DNA of 64,000 nucleotides from the NCBI GenBank assembly GCA_945903445.1, contig CAMDNZ010000014.1, forward strand, positions 1 through 64,000, written 5' to 3'. Under the pieces are notes generated by a model, which was given only the letters and a program-made list of their open reading frames with translations, made no database searches and was not told the origin of the DNA. The DNA comes from Bordetella parapertussis (lineage in GTDB: Bacteria > Pseudomonadota > Gammaproteobacteria > Burkholderiales > Burkholderiaceae_B). Both the position numbers and the translations under genes were made by a program. Positions 34,066 to 43,531 of the stretch are shown here, one piece after another (positions within the stretch are counted from its first letter, which is position 1; the number at the start of each line of letters is the position of its first letter).

Positions 34066-35292
34066 ATGGACATGTCTAACCTCCCCACCTGTTCGTTTTC
34101 CGAACGGGCTCTCCAGATTTCCAGCTCGGCCTTGCGCGAGATTCTCAAAGTCACCGCACGCCCTGAAATCACGTCGTTCGCAGGCGGCTTGCCTGCGCCG
34201 TCCGGGTTTCCCGTCGAAGCCGTCCGCCAAGCCTACGACCGGGTGCTGAGCACACAGGCCGACATCGCCTTGCAGTATGGTCCCACCGAAGGCTATCAGC
34301 CCTTGCGTGAGTGGGTCGCCGCCGACTTGAGCGCCAAGGGCGCGCAGGTGAGCGCCGATAACGTACTGATCGTCTCAGGGTCTCAACAAGCCCTGGATCT
34401 GATCGGCAAAGTGTTGATCGACAAGAACAGCAAGGTTCTGGTCGAAACCCCGACCTATATGGGTGCGCTGCAAGCCTTCCGGCTCTATCAGCCCGCATTT
34501 ACGGAGGTGCCTACCGATGTCGACGGTTTGCTGCCCGACGCGCTGACGCCGACGCTGACAGAAGGTGCCCGCTTTTTGTATACGCTGCCCAACTTCCAGA
34601 ACCCCACCGGCAGCACCTTGCAACACGACCGTCGGGTCGCCTTGCTCGATCGCGCCCTGCGGCTGGGCCTGCCGGTGATCGAAGACGACCCCTACGGCGA
34701 ATTGCGCTACAGCGGACAGGACCTGCCCAGCTTGCTCACCTTGGGCGATCCGATCGGTGCCAACGTCATTCGCATGGGTTCGTTCTCGAAGGTGCTGGCA
34801 CCGGGCTTGCGCCTCGGGTATGTCGTGGCCGACGTCAGCATCATCAACAAGCTGGTGCAGGCCAAGCAAGCCACCGATCTGCATACCTCCTCGCTCACCC
34901 AGATGGCCGTGTACGAGATTGTGAAAGATGGTTTTTTGGTTGACCACCTGCCTCGCGTTCGAAGCTTGTACCGCGAGCAATGCGGGCACATGCTGGACGC
35001 CATGCGCGAACACTTTCCCGCGGATGCGTTCTGGAACGAGCCCGAGGGCGGCATGTTCATCTGGGTCAAGTTGCCCGCTGGCATGGACAGCACTGCTTTG
35101 TTCGAACAAGCCGTCGCGCGCAACGTCGCGTTCGTGCCGGGTGCGCCGTTCTACGCCAACGCACCTGCCCACGACACCCTGCGCTTGAGTTTTGTCACGG
35201 TGCCGGAAGAACGGATTCGTCGGGGCATCGCCATCCTGGGCGAGCTTATCGGCGAAATGCGCGATCGACCGAACGGGTCTGTTCACGGCTAG
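34066..35292 (+). CDS. PLP-dependent aminotransferase (class I/II, 2-aminoadipate-like)
   Basis: 408 residues of fold-type I. Early motifs ITSFAGGLPAP and LQYGPTEGYQPLREW are typical of the aminoadipate/MocR-related subfamily. The PLP lysine is in GSFSKVLAPGLRLGY (about residue 245), and EDDPYGELRY holds the cofactor-contacting Asp. Likely substrates are 2-oxoacids such as 2-oxoadipate or branched-chain/aromatic acids. The last ten codons after GELIGEM lie within the first unit of a 34-bp tandem repeat, so the tail is probably nonessential. Confidence 0.85.
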   Translation: MDMSNLPTCSFSERALQISSSALREILKVTARPEITSFAGGLPAPSGFPVEAVRQAYDRVLSTQADIALQYGPTEGYQPLREWVAADLSAKGAQVSADNVLIVSGSQQALDLIGKVLIDKNSKVLVETPTYMGALQAFRLYQPAFTEVPTDVDGLLPDALTPTLTEGARFLYTLPNFQNPTGSTLQHDRRVALLDRALRLGLPVIEDDPYGELRYSGQDLPSLLTLGDPIGANVIRMGSFSKVLAPGLRLGYVVADVSIINKLVQAKQATDLHTSSLTQMAVYEIVKDGFLVDHLPRVRSLYREQCGHMLDAMREHFPADAFWNEPEGGMFIWVKLPAGMDSTALFEQAVARNVAFVPGAPFYANAPAHDTLRLSFVTVPEERIRRGIAILGELIGEMRDRPNGSVHG

Positions 35293-35398
35293 CGATCTCG
35301 AATGAACATGCCTGTTCGCGGCGAGTCGATCATGGATGAACTTGCTTGTTGGCGGCGAGTCGCTCGTGGATGAACCTGCCTGATCGAGCGGGTTCATC
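35271..35398. repeat. 34-bp tandem repeat, about 3.8 copies
   Basis: Units begin at 35271, 35304, 35338 and 35372, each opening with GAAC and carrying CTGTT-like and GGCGAGTCG cores; the second and third are most alike, the first overlaps the aminotransferase stop and the last is partial. The final unit contains an 8-bp inverted repeat, GATGAACC (35369-35376) and GGTTCATC (35391-35398), able to fold as a hairpin with a 14-nt loop but with no T-run. Confidence 0.8.
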
Positions 35399-35522
35399 GT
35401 CCCGCGAACCGGTGGCTGCGGCCATGCCCGCATCGATGGCGACAGATAGCCGCACACTACTGGGCGGCCACCCCGCCTGGCGAGATACACTGGCGATTAC
35501 TGTCGTATAGCCCGATCTTGCC

Positions 35523-36443
35523 GTGAACCCGAACCCGACCGCTCCCGATTTGAACGACATCGCCGCCGGCGACTGGGTAGACCGCTGGCTGCCTCGCGCC
35601 TGGCAGCCCTACGCTCGCCTGTGCCGCCTGGACCGGCCGATCGGAACGTGGCTGACGCTGCTGCCGTGCCTGGCCGCACTCGTCCAGGCAGCCGATGGCC
35701 TGCCTGCTCTGGCCCGGCTGATCATCTTTTCCCTGGGCGCCTTGCTGATGCGAGGCATCGGCTGCACCGTCAACGACATGTGCGACCGCGATTTCGACCA
35801 GCACGTCGAACGTACCCGTTTTCGTCCCCTGACCAGCGGCCAACTCGACATGCGTCATGCCGTAGTGTTTTTGCTGGCGCAACTGGCGGCGTGCGCGCTG
35901 CTGCTGTTTTTGATCAACCCGATGAGCCGTTGGTTGGCCGTGGCGCTGGTGCCTTTGGTCTTCCTGTATCCACTGTGCAAGCGCTTTACCTACTGGCCGC
36001 AAGCCGTTCTGGGCGTGGCGTTCAATTGGGGCATGTTGATGGCGTGGTCGGACACGCGCGACATCGTGCCGCTGGCCGCTATTGCCATGTGGCTGGGCGC
36101 TGTGTTGTGGCAAATCGGCTATGACACCATCTACGCCTATGTAGACATGCGAGACGATGCACGGCTTGGCCTGCACTCCACCGCACTGAAGTTCCGCGAC
36201 AACGGCAAGATCTGGGTCAGCGGGTTTTATGTTGCCACGGTGATTCTGTGGACGTGGGGTGGCTGGGCCATGGGCCTGAGCGCCGCTTATTACCTGGGCA
36301 TGCTGGCCGTAGCGCTGCATCTGGGCTGGCAAGCGTGGCGCTTCGATCTCCAGAAACCGGATCGTAATTTCGGGCTGTTCCGCGCCAATCTGTGGACGGG
36401 CGTGCTCTTGCTTGCCGCAAGCCTGGGCGGTACGCTGCTGTAA
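35523..36443 (+). CDS. ubiA: 4-hydroxybenzoate octaprenyltransferase
   Basis: 306 residues with eight or nine membrane helices. The prenyl-diphosphate motif is NDMCDRDFD (about residue 85) followed by HVERTRFRPL; the second aspartate motif is YAYVDMRDDARLG. ARLCRLDRPIGTWLTLLP at the N-terminus is the standard UbiA opening. It prenylates 4-hydroxybenzoate in ubiquinone synthesis. The start is GTG at 35523. No other ubi genes are adjacent. It must not be confused with the HAD-fused UbiA-superfamily protein in the polysaccharide operon. Confidence 0.95.
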   Translation: MNPNPTAPDLNDIAAGDWVDRWLPRAWQPYARLCRLDRPIGTWLTLLPCLAALVQAADGLPALARLIIFSLGALLMRGIGCTVNDMCDRDFDQHVERTRFRPLTSGQLDMRHAVVFLLAQLAACALLLFLINPMSRWLAVALVPLVFLYPLCKRFTYWPQAVLGVAFNWGMLMAWSDTRDIVPLAAIAMWLGAVLWQIGYDTIYAYVDMRDDARLGLHSTALKFRDNGKIWVSGFYVATVILWTWGGWAMGLSAAYYLGMLAVALHLGWQAWRFDLQKPDRNFGLFRANLWTGVLLLAASLGGTLL

Positions 36444-36446
36444 GTG

Positions 36447-37619
36447 TCATAGCGCCCGCACAAAAGCGATCATCCGTGCCACGTCGTCCTCGGTGTTGAA
36501 ATAATGGGGCGATGCACGTACGAGCGGCGGCAACGCGCGACGGCGGGCATCCAACAAGGTGCTCGCCGGTGCCGATACGCTGACTGCAATCGCGGCGGCG
36601 CGAGCCGCTCGAGCGATATCGCCCGCATCCCGGTGCTCGACCGAAAAGCTGACGATCGCACAGAGCGTGCGGCCCAGGTCATGCACTCGAACACCGGGTA
36701 TCTGCGACAAGCCAGCGCGCAGCAGGCTGGCGAGATCCGCGTTGCGCGAGGCAATGGCGGGCAAACCCAGCACCAAGGCATAGTCCACCGCAGCGCCTAG
36801 TCCCAGACGGGCACCGCAGGCGGCTTCCCACGACTCGAAACGCCGGGCGTCCTCGCGCAAGCGATAGCTTGCGGGCGACTCCCAGGATGCAGCAGAATGA
36901 TCCAGCGTATGGGGTTCGACACCGGCCATGAAGGCGCGGCGCATATACAAAAACCCTGTGCCGCGCGGACCTCTTAAGAACTTGCGCCCCGTCGCCGTCA
37001 GCATGTCGCATCCGAGCGACTCGACATCGACCGGCAGCTGCCCCACCGCCTGGCACGCGTCCAGTAAGTAGGGAATGCCATGACCGCGTGCGACGCGCCC
37101 CACCTCGGCCGCGGGATTGACCAGGCCGCCGTTGGTCGGCACCCAAGTCAGGGAGATCAGTTTGACCCGCCGGTCGATCATGGATTGCAAGGCCCGCACG
37201 TCGACCTCGCCAGAGATCGGATCGGACGGTACCACTTCGATTTGTATGCCGCGGGTTTGTGCGACATGTAGCAAGCCAACATAGTTGGCGGCGTATTCGG
37301 CTTCGCAACTGAGCACGACATCGCCTGGCTGCAAAGCCAGCGAATAAAACGCCATCTTCCATGCCGCTGTCGCACTTTCCATCAAGGCGATTTCATCTGG
37401 AGCGGCCCGAATCAAGCGAGCCACGCTGCCATATACCGCATCGAGCGCTTGGGCATGACGGTCGGCAGCGGCATAGCCGCCGATAGCGGCCTCGACATCG
37501 AGATAATCGCGTTGCACCTGCAAGACCGGATGCGGCATCAGCGATGCGCCCGCACTATTTAGAAAAGCTTGATTGGCTGCGGCTGGTGTGTCGGCACGCA
37601 CTTCGTCGATGTCGATCAT
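36447..37619 (-). CDS. Class V PLP-dependent aminotransferase
   Basis: 390 residues of the cysteine desulfurase/isopenicillin N epimerase-like class. The start has FLNSAGASLMPHPVL; SLTWVPTNGGLVNP and DACQAVGQLPVDV precede the cofactor lysine in TGRKFLRGPRGTGFLY. There is no Cys loop of the NifS type, so a desulfurase role is unlikely. Family members carry out varied transamination, lyase or epimerase reactions; the substrate is unknown. It is convergent with ubiA (stop 3 bases apart) and divergent from crtZ, marking the left flank of the carotenoid genes. Confidence 0.8.
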   Translation of the reverse strand: MIDIDEVRADTPAAANQAFLNSAGASLMPHPVLQVQRDYLDVEAAIGGYAAADRHAQALDAVYGSVARLIRAAPDEIALMESATAAWKMAFYSLALQPGDVVLSCEAEYAANYVGLLHVAQTRGIQIEVVPSDPISGEVDVRALQSMIDRRVKLISLTWVPTNGGLVNPAAEVGRVARGHGIPYLLDACQAVGQLPVDVESLGCDMLTATGRKFLRGPRGTGFLYMRRAFMAGVEPHTLDHSAASWESPASYRLREDARRFESWEAACGARLGLGAAVDYALVLGLPAIASRNADLASLLRAGLSQIPGVRVHDLGRTLCAIVSFSVEHRDAGDIARAARAAAIAVSVSAPASTLLDARRRALPPLVRASPHYFNTEDDVARMIAFVRAL

Positions 37620-37804
37620 TCAGAATCTGCCCAGGTCTCGATGTGAACTGTAGAGCATACCGTGGACATACGATCCAGCCGTCCAAGCGCTTGGCGCTAG
37701 AAAAACCGCTGACCGGCTGTCGATTCGCTCGGGCATGGGCTGCGCGTCAGAGATGTTCTATAGTGAGTCGTCGTCACGTCCCCTGGGCCCGATCCACTAC
37801 AGAC

Positions 37805-38290
37805 ATGCTGCACAACATCCTCATCGTTTTGATCACTGTCGTCGCCATGGAGGCTGTCGCCTTCCTGGCGCACAAGTACGTGATGCATAGTTGGGGCTGG
37901 GGCTGGCACCGCTCTCATCATGAGCCGCGCCGTGGTTGGTTTGAAAAAAACGATCTGTATGCTGTGGTTTTTGCAGCACTGGCCATCGTATTGATTGCAT
38001 TAGGCACGAGCGGCCGCTGGCCCCTGCAATGGATCGGCGCGGGCATGAGCGTGTACGGCCTGCTGTATTTCGTCTTTCATGACGGCTTGGTGCATCACCG
38101 CTGGCCGTTTAAGTACATACCGCGCGAGGGCTATTTGAAGCGGCTTTATCAGGCGCATCGCATGCATCATGCGGTGCAAGGTCGCGAGGGCTGTGTCTCG
38201 TTCGGTTTTTTGTACGCACCGCCTATTGGCGAACTCAAGCGCCGATTGCAGTCCGATCGTCGCAATGACGGGGTTCGCCATTCGGATTAA
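37805..38290 (+). CDS. crtZ: Beta-carotene hydroxylase
   Basis: 161 residues with the four histidine clusters of the diiron membrane hydroxylases: HKYVMH, HRSHH, HDGLVHHRW and HRMHH. It is very like Pantoea-type CrtZ along its length, including WGWGWH and EGCVSFGFLYAPP. It hydroxylates both beta-ionone rings of beta-carotene to give zeaxanthin. The ATG at 37805 is the family start. The gene faces crtB and their 3' ends overlap by 56 bases, the same convergent arrangement as in Pantoea crt clusters. Confidence 0.96.
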   Translation: MLHNILIVLITVVAMEAVAFLAHKYVMHSWGWGWHRSHHEPRRGWFEKNDLYAVVFAALAIVLIALGTSGRWPLQWIGAGMSVYGLLYFVFHDGLVHHRWPFKYIPREGYLKRLYQAHRMHHAVQGREGCVSFGFLYAPPIGELKRRLQSDRRNDGVRHSD

Positions 38291-39350
38291 GCGGGTCGTA
38301 ACGGGGCCGAGTCCATAAACCCGGCGCTCTAAGCGCATCGAACGCGCTGCAATGGCAAGGATGAATGCTTACGTGCGGTGCCGGCCGCCAATGTCCGGGA
38401 GAGCCGCGCGATTTCAAGGCAATACCCGCCGCCATCGATATCTCCACCAGCTTCTCCAATGACGACGTGCATACTCGCTCACCCCAGGCCCGATCGCCCA
38501 TGGCTTTGACGCGAATGCCGATTCGCCGGTACACGCCACGTGCCGATGCGATCGCCCATGCACAACGACCGGATAAGGCCGGTAGCCCGGCCAGCGCCGA
38601 GGCGTAATAAGGCTCGGCCTCGTCCACCAATTGAGCAGCGAAACGAGTCAGGACTGCGCGTTGCGTCGGATCGGAAAGACTCGTTTGGGTCACGCCCTCA
38701 CGCGCCAGCCAATCGGCGGGTACGTAGCACCGTCCGATGGCGGCATCGTCCAGAATATCGCGAGCGATATTGGTTAATTGAAACGCAATGCCCAGGTCGC
38801 ATGCGCGATCCAATACCCGTTCGTCACGCACGCCCATGACATGCGCCATCATCAAACCCACGACGCCTGCGACTCGATAGCAATACAATAAGGTATCGTC
38901 CATCGAACGGTATACATGTCCGTTCACGTCCATGCCGAAACCGGCCAGATGATCGAGCGCCAGGTGGATAGGGATATCGTGCCGGGTCGCTACTTCCTGA
39001 AACGCCGCAAACGCGGGCTCTGCCGTCGGCTGTCCGGCATAGGCTTGAGTGGTCTTACTGCGAAGTTCGTTCAAGCGATCCATGGCCGACGCTGAGGACT
39101 GCGTAGATCGCTGCGCGATCGATGCCGGCCGGGGCTGCGTCGACCAGGCCGTTGAAGACGCCAATTCCGGCGTTTGTAAAGCGAAACCCAGCTCCTGATC
39201 GTCGATGACGTCGTCGCAATGACGGCACCAGGCGTACAACATCAATGCGCTGCGGCGAGTCGGCGACGGGAACAAACGCGCTGCCGTCGTGAAGCTGCGC
39301 GAGCCCACCGCCATGGTGCGTACGGCATGCTCGAACAGGGGATCGTTCAT
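38235..39350 (-). CDS. crtB: Phytoene synthase
   Basis: 371 residues. Substrate-binding aspartate motifs DDVID (about 46-50) and NIARDILDD are present, along with YAWCRHCDD and YCYRVAGVVGLMM. It condenses two GGPP molecules to phytoene. Two departures from the roughly 309-residue Pantoea enzyme: an insertion of about 20 Ser/Thr/Gln-rich residues near 60-85 (STQPRPASIAQRST), and a C-terminal extension past the LWTRP motif that runs antisense over the last 56 bases of crtZ. The ATG overlaps the crtI stop. Confidence 0.95.
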   Translation of the reverse strand: MNDPLFEHAVRTMAVGSRSFTTAARLFPSPTRRSALMLYAWCRHCDDVIDDQELGFALQTPELASSTAWSTQPRPASIAQRSTQSSASAMDRLNELRSKTTQAYAGQPTAEPAFAAFQEVATRHDIPIHLALDHLAGFGMDVNGHVYRSMDDTLLYCYRVAGVVGLMMAHVMGVRDERVLDRACDLGIAFQLTNIARDILDDAAIGRCYVPADWLAREGVTQTSLSDPTQRAVLTRFAAQLVDEAEPYYASALAGLPALSGRCAWAIASARGVYRRIGIRVKAMGDRAWGERVCTSSLEKLVEISMAAGIALKSRGSPGHWRPAPHVSIHPCHCSAFDALRAPGLWTRPRYDPLNPNGEPRHCDDRTAIGA

Positions 39351-40837
39351 TGCAACATATCCTCCAGCATGAGACCCGCTGTGGCTTTGGCCGAACCTAT
39401 CACGCCCGGCACGCCTGCACCGGGATGAGTGCCAGCGCCCACGAGATACAGGTTATGAAGCACACGATCCCGATTGTGCGGCCTGAACCATGCGCTTTGC
39501 GTCAAGATGGGTTCTAGCGAGAACGCCGAGCCGACATGAGCGTTAAGCGTATCGCGAAAATCGAATGGCGTGAAATGTCGAGTCGTCACCAGTGCATCTC
39601 GCAAGCCGGGCATATAACGCGATTCCAGATACGCCACGATGCGGTCGCGGTAGCGCGGACCCTCTGCGTGCCAGTCGATGTCGGCGCAGCCCAAATGCGG
39701 CACGGGAGCCAACACATAATGACTCCCGCAACCGGCTGGCGCCAGCGACGGATCGGTCACACAAGGCGCATGCAGGTATAGAGAAAAATCGTCTGCCAGA
39801 TGATGTGCGTTGAAAATCTCGTCGATCAGTTCGCGATAGCGAGGGCCGAAGCACACCGTATGGTGTCGAAGATTCGAATATGTACGGTTCACACCGAAAT
39901 ACAGCACGAACAAGGAATTACTGAACCGCTTTCGAGACAGGCGCTTGGCTTCGGATGTGCCGCGAGATTCGTGCCCCAGCAAGCCGCCATAAGTATGAAC
40001 GACGTCGGCATTGGACGCGACGGCATCGGCTGGGAACACGCCACCACCCTTAGTTCTCACGCCTGTCGTGCGGCCGTTCTCGACCTCGATTCGAGCCACT
40101 GGCGTGTTCAGTTTCAGCGTGCCGCCGATATCCTCGAACAGCCGTACCAGCCCCCGGATCAAGGCTCCCGTGCCGCCTCGCGGAAACCACACGCCCCACT
40201 CGCGTTCGAGCGCATGAATCAAGGTGTAGATCGACGAGGTGGCAAACGGATTGCCCCCCACCAACAGCGAATGAAACGAGAACGCCTGGCGCAGATGCTC
40301 GTCCTGCACAAAGCGGGCAACCATCTTGTAGACCGACTGCCACGCTTGCAAACGTGCCAGTTGCGGCCCCGCACGCAGCATGTCGCGAAACGATAAAAAC
40401 GGCACTGCACCCAGCTTCACATACCCCTGAGCAAACACCGCTTGCGAGTACGCGAGGAACTTGCGATAGCCCGCCACGTCGGCTGGGTTGCGCGCATGGA
40501 TCTGGCGGTCGAGTTCGTCCTGATCGTTGGCGTAATCGAAGCTCGTGCCATCTTCCCAGCACAAGCGATAGAACGGTGTGACAGGCAGCAGATCGACATA
40601 ATCGCTCATGCGACGACCGGCAAGCTCGAACAATGCCTCCAGGCATGATGGATCGGTGATGACGGTCGGCCCGGCATCGAACACGAACCCCTGATCTTCA
40701 TACACATACGCACGTCCGCCTGGCTTGTCGCGGCTTTCGAGCAGGGTCGTCTGCACGCCGCCGGCCTGTAAACGGATGGCCAAGGCCAAGCCGCCGAACC
40801 CGGCACCGATCACCACGGCGCGTTTGGACGATGTCAT
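39347..40837 (-). CDS. crtI: Phytoene desaturase
   Basis: 496 residues. N-terminal FAD motif VIGAGFGGLALAIRLQAGG followed by LESRDKPGGRAYVYED; C-terminal carotenoid desaturase signature NLYLVGAGTHPGAGVPGV. CrtI performs the four desaturations from phytoene to lycopene at the membrane. Its length is normal for the family (about 490). ATGA overlap with crtB downstream and 6 bases after crtY upstream show one operon. Confidence 0.97.
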   Translation of the reverse strand: MTSSKRAVVIGAGFGGLALAIRLQAGGVQTTLLESRDKPGGRAYVYEDQGFVFDAGPTVITDPSCLEALFELAGRRMSDYVDLLPVTPFYRLCWEDGTSFDYANDQDELDRQIHARNPADVAGYRKFLAYSQAVFAQGYVKLGAVPFLSFRDMLRAGPQLARLQAWQSVYKMVARFVQDEHLRQAFSFHSLLVGGNPFATSSIYTLIHALEREWGVWFPRGGTGALIRGLVRLFEDIGGTLKLNTPVARIEVENGRTTGVRTKGGGVFPADAVASNADVVHTYGGLLGHESRGTSEAKRLSRKRFSNSLFVLYFGVNRTYSNLRHHTVCFGPRYRELIDEIFNAHHLADDFSLYLHAPCVTDPSLAPAGCGSHYVLAPVPHLGCADIDWHAEGPRYRDRIVAYLESRYMPGLRDALVTTRHFTPFDFRDTLNAHVGSAFSLEPILTQSAWFRPHNRDRVLHNLYLVGAGTHPGAGVPGVIGSAKATAGLMLEDMLQ

Positions 40838-40843
40838 GTGTGC

Positions 40844-42022
40844 TTATCCATATGAGGTGGGCCGACTTTGCAAGGCCGCTCGAATTGCCGCGCCCACCGG
40901 AACTGGCGGCTTACCCAGCAGGACTCGGGCCTGATCGTCCCAACGCAAGGTCTGCGCGTAGAAGCGACGAATCAACCCCTCTGGCAAACCATAGAACCGG
41001 CGCATCACTCGCCACCGATTGTCCGGCTCGCCCGCCAGAAACAGCATCCGATTCAACAGTCTGAAAAAGCCTTGCTGACGCCATTCGCGCTCGGCGTGCG
41101 ATCGAATAGCGGCGTGCAATACGTGAGCCGAGAGGTCTGGCATCGCGGCGATGACGTCGGCCAGCCTGACGGCATGCGGCAACGAGTACCCCGTCGTGGG
41201 ATGAAACAGCCCGGCGGACAAACCAGCCCTCGGTTGATCGGGCTGGTTGTTCCAGAACGCATCGAAATCGCCTGCCAGCGTGATGGGCAAGGCACCTTGC
41301 TCTTCTCTCAGCACCGTCGCGATCTGCCAATTTTGGCTTAACGCGTACTGAGCAATATGCGTACGCATCGACGCTGCGTCAGGCAGACGTGTGGCTTCTA
41401 CGTAATGCGTGTCTTCGATCAACACGCGGTGTTCGTCCAGAGGCAGCACATAGACGAACCGATAAGCGCCCGCTTGTTCTACCGTGGCATCCATCACTAT
41501 CGGACCGCTCAATCCGTGCGGGGATTGCAGCCGAAGCTCCTGGCCTATAAACGCTTGACGTCCGAGAATCAGGTGAGCGCTGTCTTGAGCACCGCGACCA
41601 TCGATGACGGCTGCGGCATGCAGCGTTCGGCCGTCGGCGAGATGAATAGCGGTGGGCGTGACCGACTCGATACGGGCGTTCAGGATAAGGGATCGATCGA
41701 GCGCAGCACGTAACACCGCATCGAACCGCTCGGCGGTGACAGTGGCATAACAACTGTGCATCTGGCGCGTGAGCCCGGGAAAGCGAACCTCATAAGACGA
41801 CCAACGATGTTCGACCAGGGGCGCGATCCATGCCCAGGCATCTGCGCCGAGATCGCCGTCATGAAACGACCATGTGTGGTTGCCGCCCAAGGTGCCGCCC
41901 TGTTCGACGATACCGATTTTCAATGTCGGGCGGCATTGCCTCAAGCGCCAGGCGATCAAGCCGTTGGCCAATCCACCGCCGGCCAATAAGACGTCGTATC
42001 TGGCAGGCGCGCTAACAGTCAT
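40844..42022 (-). CDS. crtY: Lycopene beta-cyclase
   Basis: 392 residues. The dinucleotide-binding LLAGGGLANGLIAWRL opens the protein, then GGNHTWSFHDGDL as in bacterial CrtY cyclases. FWNNQPDQPRAGLSAGLFHPTTGYSLP is the later family block. It cyclises both ends of lycopene to form beta-carotene. The start ATG overlaps the crtX stop (ATGA), implying coupled translation. Confidence 0.95.
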   Translation of the reverse strand: MTVSAPARYDVLLAGGGLANGLIAWRLRQCRPTLKIGIVEQGGTLGGNHTWSFHDGDLGADAWAWIAPLVEHRWSSYEVRFPGLTRQMHSCYATVTAERFDAVLRAALDRSLILNARIESVTPTAIHLADGRTLHAAAVIDGRGAQDSAHLILGRQAFIGQELRLQSPHGLSGPIVMDATVEQAGAYRFVYVLPLDEHRVLIEDTHYVEATRLPDAASMRTHIAQYALSQNWQIATVLREEQGALPITLAGDFDAFWNNQPDQPRAGLSAGLFHPTTGYSLPHAVRLADVIAAMPDLSAHVLHAAIRSHAEREWRQQGFFRLLNRMLFLAGEPDNRWRVMRRFYGLPEGLIRRFYAQTLRWDDQARVLLGKPPVPVGAAIRAALQSRPTSYG

Positions 42023-43344
42023 GCAACGCTCTCTAAAGTTTGCGCTGAAAAAGGACGGACACGCGAGAACTCAGATACGCTCGGCGCAGCACCGGTTACT
42101 GCGGCTTCGATGATGTCGGCGGCACGCTTGCAGCCTCCCGCACGCGTCAACGCGCCTGCCAGAGCATCGAGTCGAGCGGCCATCCCAGGATTATTCAGCA
42201 GCATCGCCAGCTTTGCGGCAATACCTTTTGCATTGGCGATCTGCGGCTGCACGACAACGCCGATCTCGGCATGGCGAACGCGCGCTGCGACACCAGGCTG
42301 ATCGAATGCAATAGGCATGACCAGCATGGGCGTTCGGGTCGCGATGGCGTCCATCACCGTATTCAATCCGCCATGCGTAATCACGGCATCCGCACGTTCC
42401 AGTACGGCGCGTTGCGGTGCAAAGTCGGTCACCCACCGGGCACCTGCGGCGCGCACGGTAGCGGCTTGCTCGTCGCTCAGGCGGCCGCAATGCGCAACCA
42501 GTGCCTGAACACCCGCCAGGCGACATCCCCGCGCGATCCGACACAGCAGGCGCAGGCGTCCACCTTGCAGCGTACCTAAAGAGACGAAGACAAATGGACG
42601 CGCCGGATCGATATCGTCGGGTAGCGCCTCGGACGTGCCATCGCCACTGGCGCGCAAGGGTCCGACATGATGCAAACCCGTAAAGGGCGTGCGGGTCGTG
42701 AATTCGAATTCAGGCAGACTCTGGCTGATTTGAGCGGCAGGCGACAGCCAATCATCTAGACGACCAGATGGCACCAGTCCCAAGCGACAGGCATGTTCGC
42801 GCAACACCCGGGCGTGTGGATGCATGAACCAGTCGTAGACGTTGGCACTATGGCGGTACATCGAGCGAGCACGCGGCGTAGCAGCATAACCGAAAGGCAT
42901 GACCGACAGCGGGATGTCGTCGGCTCGGTTGATCGGTAACGCACAGGCAATCGATACATAAGGCATCTTTAGCGCTTGCGCCACTAAGCCACCAGCCCCC
43001 TCCATCTGATCGCATAACAGTGCGTCTATGCCGCTCGCCGTTAACGCAGATGGCAACTCGCGGCACAGCATGTCGGAAGCTGCCGCCATATCGGCGATTA
43101 TTTTGCGTATGCCTAACAGACCGGGCTGCGCAGCGCGGCGAATCACCGCGGCCAGCGATCCGGCGGGGTGGCTGACCGCGCCCAGCTCATGGAAATCGAT
43201 AGGCTTTTCGCTGATCCATTTCTGCGCATCGACCTGCTGAAAAAAGGTGACCCGATGGCCACGTGCCATCAGCCCGTTTGCCAGGGCTTCAAGCGCATTG
43301 AAGTGGCTATAGAAGGCAGGCGCGATCACGCCGAAGTGCTTCAT
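42019..43344 (-). CDS. crtX: Zeaxanthin glucosyltransferase
   Basis: 441 residues of the GT-B UDP-glycosyltransferase class. The N-terminus MKHFGVIAPAFYSHFNAL and the QMEGAGGLVAQ stretch match CrtX. The C-terminal half has FVFVSLGTLQGGR and the donor-binding VITHGGLNTVMDAIATRTPMLV region. It adds glucose to the hydroxyls of zeaxanthin, yielding mono- and diglucosides. It is the first gene of the crtXYIB operon; the 226 bases upstream are shared with the divergent crtE. Confidence 0.95.
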   Translation of the reverse strand: MKHFGVIAPAFYSHFNALEALANGLMARGHRVTFFQQVDAQKWISEKPIDFHELGAVSHPAGSLAAVIRRAAQPGLLGIRKIIADMAAASDMLCRELPSALTASGIDALLCDQMEGAGGLVAQALKMPYVSIACALPINRADDIPLSVMPFGYAATPRARSMYRHSANVYDWFMHPHARVLREHACRLGLVPSGRLDDWLSPAAQISQSLPEFEFTTRTPFTGLHHVGPLRASGDGTSEALPDDIDPARPFVFVSLGTLQGGRLRLLCRIARGCRLAGVQALVAHCGRLSDEQAATVRAAGARWVTDFAPQRAVLERADAVITHGGLNTVMDAIATRTPMLVMPIAFDQPGVAARVRHAEIGVVVQPQIANAKGIAAKLAMLLNNPGMAARLDALAGALTRAGGCKRAADIIEAAVTGAAPSVSEFSRVRPFSAQTLESVA

Positions 43345-43401
43345 GGTTCGACCGCCCCAAAACGGGCGGGAAACTTCCGCAAGATGATGAAAGTGTCTGA
43401 C

Positions 43402-43423
43402 ATACGTCGGGGCTCCGACGCAT
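43402..43423. promoter_or_regulatory. Near-perfect inverted repeat in the crtX-crtE intergenic region
   Basis: ATACGTCGG (43402-43410), 4-base spacer GGCT, CCGACGCAT (43415-43423): eight of nine positions pair. It lies about 58 bases before crtX and 148 before crtE. Another short palindrome, TGTCTGACA (43394-43402), adjoins it. This is a candidate operator or an mRNA 5' hairpin for the crtX transcript. Confidence 0.45.
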
Positions 43424-43504
43424 ACATTACCCTCGATTGATTGTTTCCGGCGCTTTCGGACTGTACGTGGATTCGAACATTTGTGCGGATGTGAAACAAA
43501 CGGA

Positions 43505-43531
43505 TTGCCGCTTCAGAAGCCGTCATATAGT
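43505..43531 (+). promoter_or_regulatory. Possible promoter for crtE
   Basis: TTGCCG (43505-43510) and TATAGT (43526-43531) precede the crtE ATG by 40 bases, but the spacer is only 15 bases, short for sigma-70. Confidence 0.3.

Noticed and set aside
37620..37804. Promoter for crtZ around TATAGT at 37759-37764
   Set aside because: The -10-like hexamer is good but no -35 element lies at a usable distance.
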